Shown here: positions 10,137-23,140 of the stretch, in pieces | How the letters are laid out: each line of letters starts with the position of its first letter | Position numbering within the stretch: position 1 is the first letter of the stretch | NCBI GenBank assembly: GCA_920105625.2 | Contig: OV050032.1 | Coordinates: 131,027,810-131,091,809 of the forward strand | Direction: 5' to 3' | From: Clusia tigrina | Lineage: Eukaryota; Arthropoda; Insecta; Diptera; Clusiidae | Length of the DNA: 64,000 bases | Notes under the pieces: model-generated | Seen by the model: the letters and a program-made list of their open reading frames with translations, nothing else | The model's database searches: none | Told to the model about the DNA's origin: nothing | Position numbers and translations under genes: made by a program

Positions 10137-11578
10137 TTAAATATTTTGCGGAAACGCAGTTTCCTTTGTTTTATTGCTTTCCTGTTCTTTTATTAAGTTT
10201 GACATAAATTGATCAATTGTGTTCTCATATTTATACGTTAGAACAGAATTCTCCTGAATTCTCTTATTTAGTTTTACTGTTATATATTTATGTTTTATGA
10301 TTAAAACTGGAATTATACTAATAATAATAATTAATAGTAAGAGACTACATCCATGTGAAATTTTACTGTGGCATTTTAATTCATTTATATTTCTTACATT
10401 GACTTGGTGTCCTTCTTCTATTTGTTCGAATGATATTCTATGAGTAAAATTTTTCTTTAAATTTCTGTTTACCAAAACGAATCTTTCTTTTATTGATTCA
10501 ATTAAATTAGAAAACTAGTAATCTTTAATTCTTATTGAGCAATTATTATAATTTATTAAATAGTTTCCATTCAATATAGTTTCATTTGAATTACATGATT
10601 GATTAACAGGAAGATTTACTGCATTTTTAATTAAAATTCTATCAATGTCTAGTTCTATTATTTGTAGATCTTTGTTATTTATGAGTTTACAATTAGACTT
10701 AGTTATACAGTGTTTACTTATTTCTAATTCTTTTAAGTGTTTATTTTCTTCGTATTTGTAAGTTTTATTTTCAAAATCAAAAATTTCTTTTTTATCAAAG
10801 TCTATTTCATTAAATTCCTCATTTGGTATATATATAATATATCTTTATTTTACTACAACAAAAGTTTTTGGGATTTTTATACAGAAAATTAAATAAGTAT
10901 TATTAAATAACGCTGTACCCATTTGTAAATATTTTAGTTTATAATAGTCAATTTCATATTTCTCAATTTCTTTACTTGTCAAAATATTTGGGTGTACAAT
11001 GCCATACTTCGAGGAAACAACATTATCCTGAAGTGGCTCTATTTTATTTTTCAATAACTGTATTTTAGTAAATTGTTCTAAATATAAATTTTGTTCATAT
11101 TCCTCATCTAGAAATTTATTTACTGCATTTATTCTCTTTCGATTTTCTTTCGATCATTTTTTATAACAATTTTTAGTTTTTGTAAAGTAACATTAAAATA
11201 ATTATTTATGAATATTTGTTGATAATTATTATCTTTTATGTCCTTAATTTCTAAAAGGTGGTTTTGTATATTTTGTCTGTCTTCTTCGTCCATTGTACCA
11301 AAAAGCCATTTTGACATGCTTCCTATTTCGTTAATAAGTCCACGTCTTTTTCAATTCTGTTTCGGTATTAATGTTAGTAATTTGTCTCTAGCTTCTAAAA
11401 GTTCTAATTCAAGTAAGTCTTTATTTTTTGTTTGTGTCAGAATAAGGTTATCTGTCATTTTGTTTAACATGTCTTCTATTTCGTTTAAGTCAATTAAGTG
11501 TAACACTATGTCTGATTCTTTTACAATTTCTTGATTTCTCATAAGAATATCTGTAAATCCTAGTTGTTCAGTCAACAT
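10137..11578 (-). pseudogene. Copy A env (errantivirus envelope-type) gene, broken
   Basis: Env is the membrane glycoprotein gene of insect endogenous gypsy-type viruses. Separate minus-strand frames at 11578-11351, 11317-11129, 11054-10845 and 10475-10137 align end to end with the longer frames of copy B. The piece at about 11330-11290 has a basic cleavage-like site followed by a Gly-rich segment ending in KWLFGT, as in the family's fusion region. The C-terminal piece has a long Ile/Leu-rich membrane segment and a short cytoplasmic tail. Several stops or frameshifts separate the pieces, and 14 bases present in B near 28190 are missing. The gene cannot give a full-length product. Confidence 0.82.
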
Positions 11579-11804
11579 TTTTTATGTCATTGTTCCTTTA
11601 TTCTGTGGTATCCATATCATTAGAATTATAAGTATTGTCTATATCTGAAAATTTATTTGGTCTTTTAATGTGGCATGGGTGAATATTTTCTAAATTCACT
11701 TTCTTATACCTGGGTTGTTCTTTGTCTTTTTTTTTTTTTTTTTTTTTTTGTCGGAACAATCTATTAAGCGCAGCACTCTATTGTACTGCATTTAACGTTC
11801 CCTT

Positions 11805-14382
11805 TTACTCGGCTTTAAATCTACCCGACCTCCGAAGAAATAGAAGTAGATGCTGTGGTGCCAAGGAGCCAAGTTGGTTACTCCTCAGCACATCAGTGCC
11901 AAAAATCCCAAACCTGATTCGAGCAAAGGCAGGGCAGACGCAAAGAAAATGGTCCGCCGTCTCGTCTTCTTCTCCACAGGCTGGGCACAGCGCACTGTCT
12001 GATATGCCAATCCTTTCCATGTGCCTAGCCCTCAGAAAGTGCCCGTCATCACGCCAACCAACAGCCTGCAGTCTCTCCTACCTAAAGATAGAAGGAACTG
12101 CGACCATTGGTCAGAGATAACGGGTAGCATAATTTTCGTCCATCCGCAGCCTCTCAACCCGCCATGCTCGCTTGTGGGTCGAAACAACCCACTTGTTAGC
12201 AGTGGCTTTGATGACAGCAGAAGGGAGTGGCAGAACAGGCTCAATAAAAACAGCCTCAGAGCCCATCCTGGCCAAAGAGTCAGAGGTCTCGTTACCCGCA
12301 ATGCCAGCGTGTCTCGGTACCCAAGTCAGCGTTAGACTATTATGTTTTCCAGCATAATTTACCCTGGATTTGCAGGACCTGACTATCGTGGATGTGGTGG
12401 TAGGACTATCCAAGGCCATGAGCGCAGCTTGGCTGTCACTGCAGACAGAAATAGATTTGCCTTTCCACCTGTTTTCCACAACAAAGTCCATTGCCTCAAG
12501 TATCGCATACACTTCCGCCTGAAACACAGACGCATGCAGACCAAGGGCAAAGAACCGACGGGTCCCACAAGATTCCACGAAGACACCAGAGCCTGAACCG
12601 TCTTCAGTCCTGGAGCCATCAGTGAATATACGGCAGCAGTGTTTACGGAGCTCGTTCTCGGGATCTAACCATGAACGAGCCTCTGGCAGCAACACACTGT
12701 ACCGCTTTTCTAGTATGACGGTTGACGACATGGAGTCCGCGGGCATAGACAGGATTGCAGAATCGATGTCAGTGCCAGCGCCGTCGTCCAATATCGAATA
12801 CACCCCATACCAGTGGCCACTATGTTTCACTCTGCAGCTGGCCTTAACGGCCTCTCCGCGGATGAAGACATCTAGGGGCGGGAGATTCACCAGAGCATCA
12901 AGTGCCGGGCCTGGAGTAGTCGGAAATGCTCCGGTACAACATATGGCCACAGTACGTTGTAGTCTTGATAGAGCTTTTTTGACTCCTACAAGGGAGAGTC
13001 TGCTCATCCAAACCATCGATGCATAGGTGATAATAGGTCTTACCATAGCTGTATAGATCCATAGGACCTTACTAGGGGAAAGACCCCATGTCTTACCAAA
13101 AATACCCTTACACTGCCAGAAAACTGACAGTGCTTTGGATGTTTGTTATCAAGGATGACTCCAAGATATTTGATTTCCTTGGATAGCTGGATAGTGACTC
13201 CTTTTAGTGTAGGCAGAATAAGTCCATCAAGCTTTCTCCTTCTGGTAAAGAGGGCAATACTAGTCTTGACAGGATTAGCCGATAGCCCATTCGCACTGCA
13301 CCAAGTGTCAATCATATCCAGAGTTCTCTGCACCCTTCTGCAGACAATCATAAGGGATGGACCTGTTACAAGACAGCCAACATCATCCGCATATGCCTAA
13401 GCGTAGACACCCGAGTCATTAATGGCGTTAAGTAGGGGATCGATTACCATGCACCAGAGCAACGGAGACAGTACGCCACCTTGGGGACAGCCTCTATTAA
13501 CCCCAGACGACACCAGTATATCTTCCTCCGCCCGCACCGTTATGATTCTCTGGGCCAGCATTGAACGTATTCAATTTGCTAGAGCCCGGTCTACGCCATG
13601 CCGCCTAGCAGAGCCGCACATACTGTCGAAAGTAGCACTGTCAAACGCACCCTCTATGTCCACAAAGATGCCTATTGCGTATTATTTCCTGTCGATGGCT
13701 CGCTCTATCCTTCCAACAAGGTTTTGCAGAGCCGTCTCGCAGGATTTTCCGCTTTGATAGGCATGCTGAAATGTAGAGAGTGGATGCGTCTTCAGAGACT
13801 CCCTACGCATGCGAAGCTCCGCCAGCCGTTCTAAACTCTTTAGCATGAACGAGGTCATACTAATAGGTCTGAAGCTCTTGGGATTGGTGTAGTCGTCTCT
13901 TCCAACCTTAGGAATGAAAGCAACTCTCACCATCCTCCAAGAGCGTGGTACATAGGCCAGTGCGAGACATGCAGTGAAGATCTTCTTCAGTGCTGCCAAC
14001 ACTAACTCAAAGCCTTCCTGCAACACAATCGGATATATGTCATCCAGTCCGGGCGAGTTGAAGCTGTCAAAGGATTTGATAGCAAATCTAATGGCAGCCT
14101 CATTCGCCACAGTTCTGGCGACATACCAATCATGTCGAGAGGGTGTAGCTGCCCTGACAACAGTTCCAACCAAAGATGGTTGTTGACGGGCTATGCTAAC
14201 CTGATTTCCTGGAAAGTGTGAATCCAACACCAAGCTGAGTGTCTCACTTTGCCTCTCCGTATAGGAGCCATCTGGTTTCCTGAGCGACCCCAGCTTAACG
14301 GTTTGGGCCTTTTTCAGGACTTTCACCAGTTTTGCCGTGTCACTCAGGGATTCGATATCACTGCAGAAATCTCTAAAAGAAG
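11805..14382 (-). pseudogene. E copy 1: RT, RNase H and zinc-finger end
   Basis: Read on the minus strand from 14382: RT fingers with SFRPISMTSF, QHAYQSGK, FVDIEGAFDN (catalytic Asp), GCPQGG, and YADD at 13382-13393 with a stop codon just before it. RNase H follows (IFTDGSR, FQAEVYAILE, CSDSQAAL, WVPRHAGIAGNE), then a CPACGEEDETADHFLCVC zinc motif. This family normally fuses endonuclease, RT and RNase H. A stretch of about 40 bases present in copy 2 (near 17459-17498) is missing at 13140. Several frameshifts split the reading frame. Gly is replaced by Arg in the last RNase H motif. It is not functional. Confidence 0.82.
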
Positions 14383-16182
14383 CCCTACTTAAGCTTAAGT
14401 TTAGACAAGAATCTAATCTCAGCGGCTCAACATGCCTATACAAAGGGGAAATATGTAGAGACAGCTCTACATAACCTTATTTCCATTGCAGAAGGGTCAT
14501 TGCAGAAGCAGGAATTCACTATTGCTGCCTTTCTTGATATTGAGGGGGCCTTTAATAATGTCAAAGGGGAGGCCATCACTGTATCACTTCCAGAACTTGG
14601 GGTGGAAACGGGCCTTGTAGGCCTCATTGGTGAAATGCTGAATAGCAGAATCATTGAGGCGAATCCAGGAGAATCGGTCCTACGTAAGTTGGTGAGCAGG
14701 GGTACACCTCAGGGAGCTGTCCTCTCACCGTTTCTATGGAACACAGTTGTTAACAAACTCCTGTTAAGATTAGAGGCGGTGGGATGTAAGATGGTGGCTT
14801 ATGCTGATGATGTTGTCATTGTTGTCTCTGGAAAATTCACATCTACACTGAGAGATTTGTTGTAAAATGGTCTAGATATTTTTTCAAAGTGGGCGGAGGA
14901 CTGTGGTCTTGGAGAAAATCCGGATAAGACTAAGGTCATTCTGTTTACTAGGAAACATAAAATCCCTCAATTAGATCCAATTACTTTTAAGGGAAAAGCT
15001 CTATGGTTTTCAGAAGAGATGAAATACTTGGGTCTTATAATTGATAGAAAGCTTACTTGGAAGTCAAACACCTTAGAAAGAGCTAGGAAAGCTGGGGTGG
15101 CTTTTTATGCCTGCAAAAGAGCTATAGGTAAAACCTGGGGAATTAAGCCTAAGGTAGCTCACTGGCTTTATACTGTAGTTGTCAGGCCCATTCTTCTATA
15201 TCGAAATGTTGTCTGGTGGACTGCAATGCAGAAAAGGACCTAATACGAAATACTTAGTAAGGCACATAAATCAGCAGAATTAGCAATAAGTGGCACCATG
15301 AGAACCACGCCAACCTTGGCATTGGATATCATACTACATCTGCCACCCTTAGATCTCTTCTGCAAATATTTAGCGGCATGCTCCGCCATTCGGCTCAAGG
15401 CGAGCTCACAATGGAAAGCTGTTTGTCATACGACCATATTAGAATCATATATGGACATACCCAGTGATATTGATTACCTTCCTTCTTCCCGCCGTTTTGA
15501 TAGAAATTTTTGGGTTAGGATTCCTTTCAGAGAGGAATGGTTCGAGGGGGATCCATCACCAGATATTCCCATCAAGATATACACGGACGGATAAAAATGA
15601 ATACCGGTCTAGGATCAAGAGTTTATTGCGAAATGCCCTCAATCAGTGAATCCATCAAACTAATGGATCATACTGCAGTGTTTTTCAAGCGGAAATAACC
15701 GCTATTCACGAAGCCTTGAATTGGCTGAGGATAAACGAGGTCACGGATATCTGTATTTTATCGGACAGCCAAGGTGCACTAAGGGCGTTGAATGCATTCC
15801 AAATAGCATCAAGGAGTGTCTTAGACTGTCGCCGATCTCTAAATGAAATGGCTAAACAATTCCATATCCATTTGTGCTGGGTACCAGGACATAGGGATAT
15901 AGCAGGGAACTGCAAGGCTGATCAACTTGCGAGAGATGGCACTTGTATGCCAAATGTCGGTAGGCATATTTGTGTACCTCTTGCGACTTGTAAGCTTCCC
16001 ATAAGGGAGACATTAATTAATTCTACCAATCAAAGGTGGATCTGTACCACTACCTCTGAAATCGCCAGGAAAACATGGCCGAGGCTAAATCTGCGTCTAT
16101 CTATGAATATCATTAGAATCAATAGACTACAAATTATGACTCTAATAGGAGCCCTCTCTGGATATTGTCTAATAGAAAATCA
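14383..16182 (+). pseudogene. F: inverted LOA-like RT/RNase H fragment of a different family
   Basis: This plus-strand piece starts in RT fingers (QHAYTKGKYVETAL), continues with AAFLDIEGAFNNV, GTPQGAVLSP and YADDVVIVV (about 14800), and passes a TAA at 14863-14865. It then reaches an RNase H region (IKIYTDG, SVFQAEITAIHEAL in a shifted frame, LSDSQGALRAL, WVPGHRDIAGN) and a C-terminal stretch. It is homologous to E but clearly a different family. At least two stops and two frameshifts are present. It has no poly-A end and no visible target duplication, so it was not placed here by ordinary target-primed insertion. Confidence 0.78.
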
Positions 16183-19100
16183 GTTGGTCACTCCTCAGCA
16201 CATCAGTGCCAAAAATCCCAAACCTGATTCGAGCAAAGGCAGGGCAGACGCAAAGGAAATGGTCCGCCGTCTCGTCTTCTTCTCCACAGGCTGGGCACAG
16301 CGCACTGTCTGATATGCCAATCCTTTCCATGTGCCTAGCCCATAGAAAGTGCCCTGTCATCACGCCAACCAGCAGCCTGCAGTCCCTCCTACCTGAAGAT
16401 AGAAGGAACCGTGACCATTGGTCAGAGATAACAGGTAGCATAATTTCCGTCCATCCGCAGCCTCTCTCAGCCCGCCATGCTCGCTTGTGGGTCGAAACAA
16501 CGCACTTGTTAGCAGTGGCTTTGATGACAGCAGAAGGGAGTGGCAGAACAGGCTCAGGGCCAATAAAAACTGCCTCAGAGCCCATCCTGGCCAAAGAGTC
16601 AGAGGTCTCGTTACCCGCAATGCCAGCGTGTCCCGGGACCCAAGTCAACGTCAGACTATTATGTTTTCCAACATAATTTAGCCTGGATTTGGAGGACCTG
16701 ACTATCGTGGAAGTGGTGGTAGAACTATCCAAGGCCATGAGCGCAGCTTGGCTGTCACTGCAGACACAAATAGATTTGCCTTTCCACCTGTTTTCCACAA
16801 CAAAGTCCAATGCCTCAAGTATCGCATACACCTCCGCCTGAAACACAGACGCATGCAGACCAAGGGCAAAGAACCGACGGGTCCCACAAGATTCCACCAA
16901 GACACCAGAGCCTGAACCGTCTTCAGTCCTGGAGCCATCAGTGAACATACGGCAGCAGTGTTTACGGAGCTCGTTCTCGGGATCTAACCATGAACGAGCC
17001 TCTGGCAGCAACATATTGTACCGCTTTTATAGTATGACGGTTGACGACATGGAGTCCGCGAGCATAGACAGGATTGCAGAATCGATGTCAGTGTCTGCGC
17101 CGTCGTCCAATATCGAGTACACCCCATACCAGTGGCCACTATGTTTCACTCTGCAGATGGCCTTAACGGCCTCTCCGCGGATGTAGACATCTATTGGCGG
17201 GAGATTCACCAAAGCATCAAGTGCCGGGCCGGGAGTAGTCGGAAATGCTCCGGTACAACATATGGCCACAGCACGTTGTAGTTTTGATAGAGCTTCTTTG
17301 ACCCCTACAAGAGAGAGTTTGCTCATCCAAACCATCGATGCATAGGTGATAATAGGTCTTACCATAGCTGTAGATCCATAGGACCTTACTAGGGGAAAGA
17401 CCCCAGGTCTTACCAAAAATACCATTACACTGCCAGAAAACTGACAGTGCTTTGGATGTCTTCAGTTCGACATGTGATTTCCAAAGAAGTTTATTATCAA
17501 GGATGACTCCAAGATATTTGATTTCCTTGGATAGCTGGATAGTGACTCCTTTTAGTGTAGGCAGAATAAGTCCATCAAGCTTTCTCCTTCTGGTAAAGAG
17601 GACAATACCAGTCTTGACAGGATTAGCCGATAGCCCATTCGCACTGCACCAAGTGTCAGTCATATCCAGAGTTCTCTGCACCCTTCTGCAGACAATCATA
17701 AGGGATGGACCTGTTACAAGACAGCAAACAACATCCGCATTTGCCTGAGCGTAGACACCCGAGTCATTAATCCACCTTGGGGACAGCCTCTATTAACCCC
17801 AGACGACACCAGCAAATCTTCCTCCGCCCGCACCGTTATGATTCTCTGGGCCAGCATTGAACGTATCCAATTTACTAGGACCCGGTCTACGCCATGCCGC
17901 CTAGCAGAGCCGCACATACTGTCGAAAGTAGCATTGTCAAACGCACCCTCTATGTCCACAAATATGCCTATTGCGTATTCTTTCCTGTCGATGGCTCGCT
18001 CTATCCTTCCAACAAGGTTTTGCAGAGCCGTCTCGCAGGATTTTCCGCTTTGATAGGCATGCTGAAATGGAGAGAGTGGATGCGTCTTCAGAGACTCCCT
18101 ACGCATGCGAAGCTCCGCCAGCCGTTCTAAACTCTTTAGCATGAACGAGGTCATACTAATAGGTCTGAAGCTCTTGGGATTGGTGTAGTCGTCTCTTCCA
18201 ACCTTAGGAATGAAAGCAACCCTCACCATCCTCCAAGAGCGTGGTACATAGGCCAGTGCGAGACATGCAGTGAAGATCTTCTTCAGTGCTGCCAACACTA
18301 ACTCAATGCCTTCCTTCTACACAATCGGATATATGCCATCCAGTCCGGGCGACTTGAAGCTGTCAAAGGATTTGATAGCAAATCTAATAGCAGCCTCATT
18401 CGCCACAGTTCTGGCGACATACCAATCATGTCGAGAGGGTGTAGCTGCCCTGACAACAGTTCCGACCAAAGGTGGTTGTTGACCGGAGTAGCCATCAGGT
18501 TTCCTGAGCTACCCCAGCTTAGCGGTTTGGCCCTTTTTCAGGACTTTCACCAGTTTTGCCGTGTCACTCAGGGATTCGATATCACTGCAGAAGTCTCTAA
18601 AAGAACTCCTTTTCGAGTTCCGAATTAGCTTCTTGTAGTCCCTCTGAACACATCGATATCGTTCCCAGTCTTCATCAAGATTTGTCTTGAGGGCCCGGTT
18701 GAGGATTTTTCTAGACTCACGCCTCAGCACCTGAAGCTCTCGATTCCACCATGGAACAGGAGTCCCGCTAAGAGGAGGTCAAGTTGGACAGGCTAGCTCG
18801 AAGCTGTTTGTTAGAGCGGTGTTGAGATGTTCACTAGCCGCCTCAATGTTCTGCTCCTTGCGAAGTTTCAGTGGCGTCACGTGATTGCTACGCAGTGCCT
18901 ACCTGAACTTTGGCCAGTCTGTTTTTCTAGGGTTTCTGGTAGGCAATGGCATCTGCGCCCGCTCGCCACACTGAAACCCAATGTATCTGTGGTCCGAACA
19001 CGAGTCTTCGGCGAGGACCCTCCAGTTGCTGATCGACCACCCCAGTCTTGGATTTGACAGGGTGACGTCAATTACCTCCTGCCTTCTCGTAGTCTGCCTG

Positions 19101-19545
19101 CCTACATTGTGGATGTTCAGGCTGGAGGAGGCAATATACTCGAAAAGTCGAGAGCCCCGCTCATTGCACTTGCTGCTGCCCCAGATCGTATGCTGGGAAT
19201 TAGCATCGCAACAAAGAACCAGACCAAGACTGCGCTGTTCACAGAACCCTACGAGAGTAGCGACCTTCCCAGGTGGTGGCGCCTCCAAAGCATCGTAAGG
19301 AAAGTAAGCAGATGCAATCACGAACCTCGACCATCCGTGCATACTCTTAAAACTAATCTCTGCCGCAACCAGATCCTGACAACAAAATGCGTCAAGGCAG
19401 GTCGCTGCGAGATGGGTTGATATTATAAGACCGGCTCTAGGTCTAATCGAGTTTCTGTCATATAATATCGTGGCCCCTCTCAACGAGCCACGGGGGACCC
19501 ATAAAGACCCAGGGCTCTTGTAATGTTGTTATGTGGGGTGATGTG
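16183..19545 (-). pseudogene. E copy 2: endonuclease (partial), RT and RNase H
   Basis: From 19545 leftward on the minus strand: the end of an endonuclease motif like LQEPWV, then after a frameshift CCDANSQHTIWG and CSDHRYIG, typical endonuclease motifs. The RT starts near 18730 and shares SFRPISMTSF and FVDIEGAFDN with copy 1. The YADD site reads NADV at 17730-17741, so the polymerase site is destroyed. RNase H is well kept (WVPGHAGIAGNE). Two internal deletions not found in copy 1 lie near 17772 and 18487. The 3' end is missing: the copy stops at 16183 within the zinc-motif tail. ORF1 and the endonuclease N-terminus are absent. Confidence 0.82.
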
Positions 19546-19562
19546 TGCAGCTAGGTGAGTCG

Positions 19563-21402
19563 TCTTTATGTCTTACTGCTTTATAATTCTTAACTTAGAT
19601 TTCCTTTAGTTATATATCTTCTAAATATATCTCCCATATTTTCAAAATCGTGTTCTGCTATGAAAATTATTCTCTTTTCGTGACTTACTTTCATTTCTTC
19701 AGTTTTCTTGTTGGTTATGATAATTTGTATTTTGTATTTATTAACTATTTCTTCCTTGATCTAAAAGTGGTCTTGAAGATTTTCTTCTGCTGAATGAACT
19801 GTGTTCATTTAACCGTCATCTTCTATATTACATATTATATTTAAGTCTGATATGTTATCTTCATTTAAAATTGTATCTTCTTTATTGTTTGTATCTTGGT
19901 CGCTTTCTAATCGGCTCAAAAAGCCTGCAACTTTGTTTTCTTTACCTTTTAAATAGTCTGTATTGAAATCATATTCTCCTAGCTTTAGAATCCATCGTTG
20001 ATGTCTTTGCGAAATGTCTTTCCCTTTATATTTGGACTGCAAAAATTTTATTGGTAAACGGTCTGTAAAGACTTTAAATTTAGTACCATAGAGGTATGGC
20101 CTAAAGTAATTAACGCTCCATAGAATTGCTAAAAATTCTTTATCTGTTGCCGAATAATTTTTCTCATGGTTATTTAACGTTCTTGATGCATAGCAAACTG
20201 GATGTCCTTCTTGAGATAAGACCGCTCCAAGCGCATAGTTCGATGCGTCAGTGGTTAATGTAAATTGTTTTTCAAAATTTGGATATCGTAATATCGGATG
20301 CGAACTGATTAATTGTTTTTATTTCTCAAAAGCTTCAATATATGTGGGATCTTTTGTGTTAATTTTAAGTCCTTTCTTTAAACATTTTGTAATAGGTTAT
20401 GCTACTTTTGCGTAGTCTTTTATAAATTTCCTGTAATAACCCGTAATGCCTAGGAAGCTTTTAATTTGTTTTTCTGTCCTTGGAAGTTCTAACTCTTCAA
20501 TTACTTTTATTTTATCTTGGTTAGGTTTTATCCCATTACTGGATAAAACATGGCCTAAAAACTCTGTTTCTTTCTTTAAAAAATTGCATTTATCTATTTG
20601 AATCTTTGAAATTTTTTTTTCTAATATGCTGAATATCTCGTTGATTGCTTTTATATGTTCATGTAATGAGGTGCTGAATATCAATATATCATCTAGGTAC
20701 ACTACACACGTTTTATTTATGTAGGTTCGCAATATTTCATTCATTAACCTTTGAAAGGTTGCCGGCGCGTTTTTAACCCGAATGGCATCCTTATAAATTC
20801 ATATAGGCCATGAGGAGTTACAAACGCCGTTTTTTTTCTATCTTCCTTTTTGACTAAAATCTGATGATACCCTTTCGCTAAGTCGATTGTCGTAAAATAC
20901 TGCGCTCTTCCTAATTTATCGAGAATAGAATCTATATTTGGGAATGGATATTTGTCATCCACTGTAACTTCGTTTAATTTTCTGTAGTCAATAACTAGTC
21001 TATATTTTCTTTTTCCTGAATTATCAATTTTCTTTGGTATCACTATTAAAGGGCTGGAATATCTTGAATTACTTTTTCTTATTATTCCTTGTTCTGTCAT
21101 ATCCTTAATCTGTTTTCTAACCTCTTCTTCGTGTTTAGGTGGATACCGATATAGTTTTGAATTTACTTGTTCGTCTGTTATTGTTTTAATTTCGTGTTGT
21201 ATTTCTATAGTACTTGATAATTTATCTCCTTCTTTAAATAGTAAATTTTTAAAACGTTTTAAAAATTTAATTATTTCGTTATATTCTTCCGCATTTAAAT
21301 GATTCAACCGAATTCCCTCAATTTTCTTATCCACTATTTCTAATGAACAGATTTAATTAAAATCATATGGATTATTTAAATATTTGCTTTCTATTTGGTT
21401 AA
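19563..21402 (-). pseudogene. Copy A pol: RT and RNase H, integrase deleted
   Basis: Minus-strand frames give the RT ([24 protein letters not shown], then YLDDILIFS near 20690) and a Ty3-type RNase H (TTDASNYALGAVLSQ, YASRTLNNHEKNYSATDKE, ending in AGFLSRLES at about 19900). One T is missing from a T run near 20770 compared with copy B, shifting the frame in the middle of the RT. A stop also occurs near 20397. Almost all of the integrase present in copy B (about 29712-30560) is deleted at about 19590. Jockey J2 separates this part from the protease. Confidence 0.85.
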
Positions 21403-21410
21403 TTATTATT

Positions 21411-21447
21411 GTGTCAGTTGAGTGATTCGGACGTTGTGTCGGGTTGC
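21411..21447 (+). promoter_or_regulatory. Possible internal promoter at the J2 5' end
   Basis: Jockey-clade elements are transcribed from internal promoters at their first bases. TCAGTT (21414-21419), an initiator-like motif, lies 12 bases from the 5' end. GGTTG, a possible downstream promoter element, starts at +27 if the A is +1, one base off the usual +28. There is no TATA box. This is suggestive only. Confidence 0.25.
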
Positions 21448-22000
21448 TCCGTGAAGTTTTCTAAAAAGTGTAAAAATTACTATTTAATAAACATTAAAAC
21501 TTGTGCGTACCTGTAGTGATTTCCGCCCCGTTGACTGCTGTTCCAGGGGTCGGTATTCCTGGTGGTAACCAACCACGGTTTTCCTCAGGCGCTAAAAGTG
21601 AAATTTTATTAACGGTTAAAGGTTTTTATTTATATACATATGTACATATTACCTTAGTTAACTCAAAAGAGAGACCTGCAAATAAATAAAATTAAAAAAA
21701 CAACAGCATATGCTTCACAGCAGCTCAATCTATTACTTTGTAAATCTCAGTATAGTTGGTTTGTGTATGCACTAAGTTTTTTTTGCTTAAGCCCCCCCTA
21801 CACTTAGTAGTATGAGTGTTATCCGCTCCCCCAAAGGGTGTTCCAAAAATGTTAACCCAGAAATGAAAACCATCGCCAAAAATACTGATTGTGATCAGTG
21901 CAGTACCGTAGAACCAGGAAAAAATAAAAGCGAAGGTTATCGAGGTGAAAACATCACTGGTATGGTGGCTTAAACGAGCCTTAAACTCCCACAATTGGGA

Positions 22001-23140
22001 ATGGAGGCACCTGGAATATGGCAGAAAGCAAACTCGAAGAGGAATAGATCTAGCCTAGGCACAACATCGCGTCCCACTCCAAAACAATCCAAATTGGATA
22101 GCTAGTGGCTCGGAACACCTTCTTTAAACAGCTCGAATAGATTCGCTGCACTAGACCAAGAAGAGGCACGTCAAGATGCAACAACTGACGTCCGGAGAGA
22201 ACCAAAACCTCCACCTATTTTTGTTTCAGGCGTGAGTAATATAATTCCCCTAAAAGAATTACTTGAAGTAATTGCTAAGAAAGAATATGAACTCAGAGTT
22301 ATAAATGGAGACGTTGTCAAAATACAACCAAAGTCGTCTGAAAAATACTCAGACATTACAAAGGCTCTAACCGCAAAGAACACTGAGTTTCATAATTTTA
22401 AATTGAAGCAGGAAAGAGACTTTAACGTAGTACTAAGGGGTATGCACTGTTTAACCCCAATCGACGAAATGAGAGAAGCAATTGAGGAGTTGGGTTATAC
22501 AGTTGTTAACGTTTGTAATATTAGGCAAAGAACTACAAAAAAACCGCTTCCTATGTTTTACATCAGTCTGAAGCAATGCAGCAATAACAAAGGCATATAC
22601 GAATGTAATACACTTTTAAACACACGAATTAAAATTGAGCCACCTAGGAAGAAACGTGAGATTCCTCAATGTGTCCGATGCCAACATTACGGACACATCA
22701 AGTGATACTGCAACCGTAGCCCACGATGCGTTAAATGTACAGGAAACCACCTTACTTCCGAATGTTCCCGCAAACTCGTTGCATAAGACGTTCGATGTGT
22801 GCTCTGCGAAGGCAATCATCCCGCTAATTATAAAGGTTGCACTGTCTATAAGGAGCTGCAACAAAAGTCGTTCCGAGCACTCAGAAACAGAGAAGCGAGG
22901 AACATTAACCAGGAAGCGCCTCAAAGATCCGCTCCACGAACAACAACGTCGTATGCAAATGTAGTACGTAACAATACTCCGGTAGAAACCAATACGAACC
23001 TAACAACTCCGCTCAACAATCCAAATACTCAACTGAATGAGGATATGACCGAGTTAAAAACCTTGCTTAAAAAATTGATGGGTCAAGTGAGTATACTACT
23101 TAATCTACTAACCACAGTCGTAGCAAATATGTCGAAATGA
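22001..23140 (+). pseudogene. J2 ORF1 (gag) with three stop codons
   Basis: From ATG 22001, the first in-frame start after TAA 21971-21973, one frame runs to TGA 23138-23140, about 379 codons. It is interrupted by TAG 22103-22105, TGA 22703-22705 and TAA 22784-22786. A region with NRFAALDQEE is followed by the central RNA-binding-like domain and three CCHC-type knuckles: CVRCQHYGH, CVKCTGNH and CVLCEGNH. The second stop lies inside the first knuckle. The three stops are simple substitutions without frameshift, so decay is mild. The stop overlaps ORF2 as ATGA. Confidence 0.85.

Larger units (their letters stand above)
11724..19562 (-). mobile_element. LOA-like non-LTR insertion with internal mosaic (E-F-E) in copy A
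   Basis: The intact target in copy B reads gttgttctttatgtcttac (about 29672). In A the left half is followed by gtc and a run of 23 T (11727-11749), the poly-A end of a minus-strand element; the right half resumes at 19563. TCTTT is duplicated at 11719-11723 and 19563-19567. Inside are two partial copies of one family (E, 11805-14382 and 16183-19545, minus strand) flanking a different plus-strand fragment (F). The RT followed by RNase H and a C-terminal zinc motif fits the LOA/I group. The 5' end is truncated in the endonuclease. Confidence 0.75.

Noticed and set aside
11722..13026. Plus-strand ORFs of up to 134 codons
   Set aside because: Antisense of E copy 1 RNase H and RT; no independent domain.
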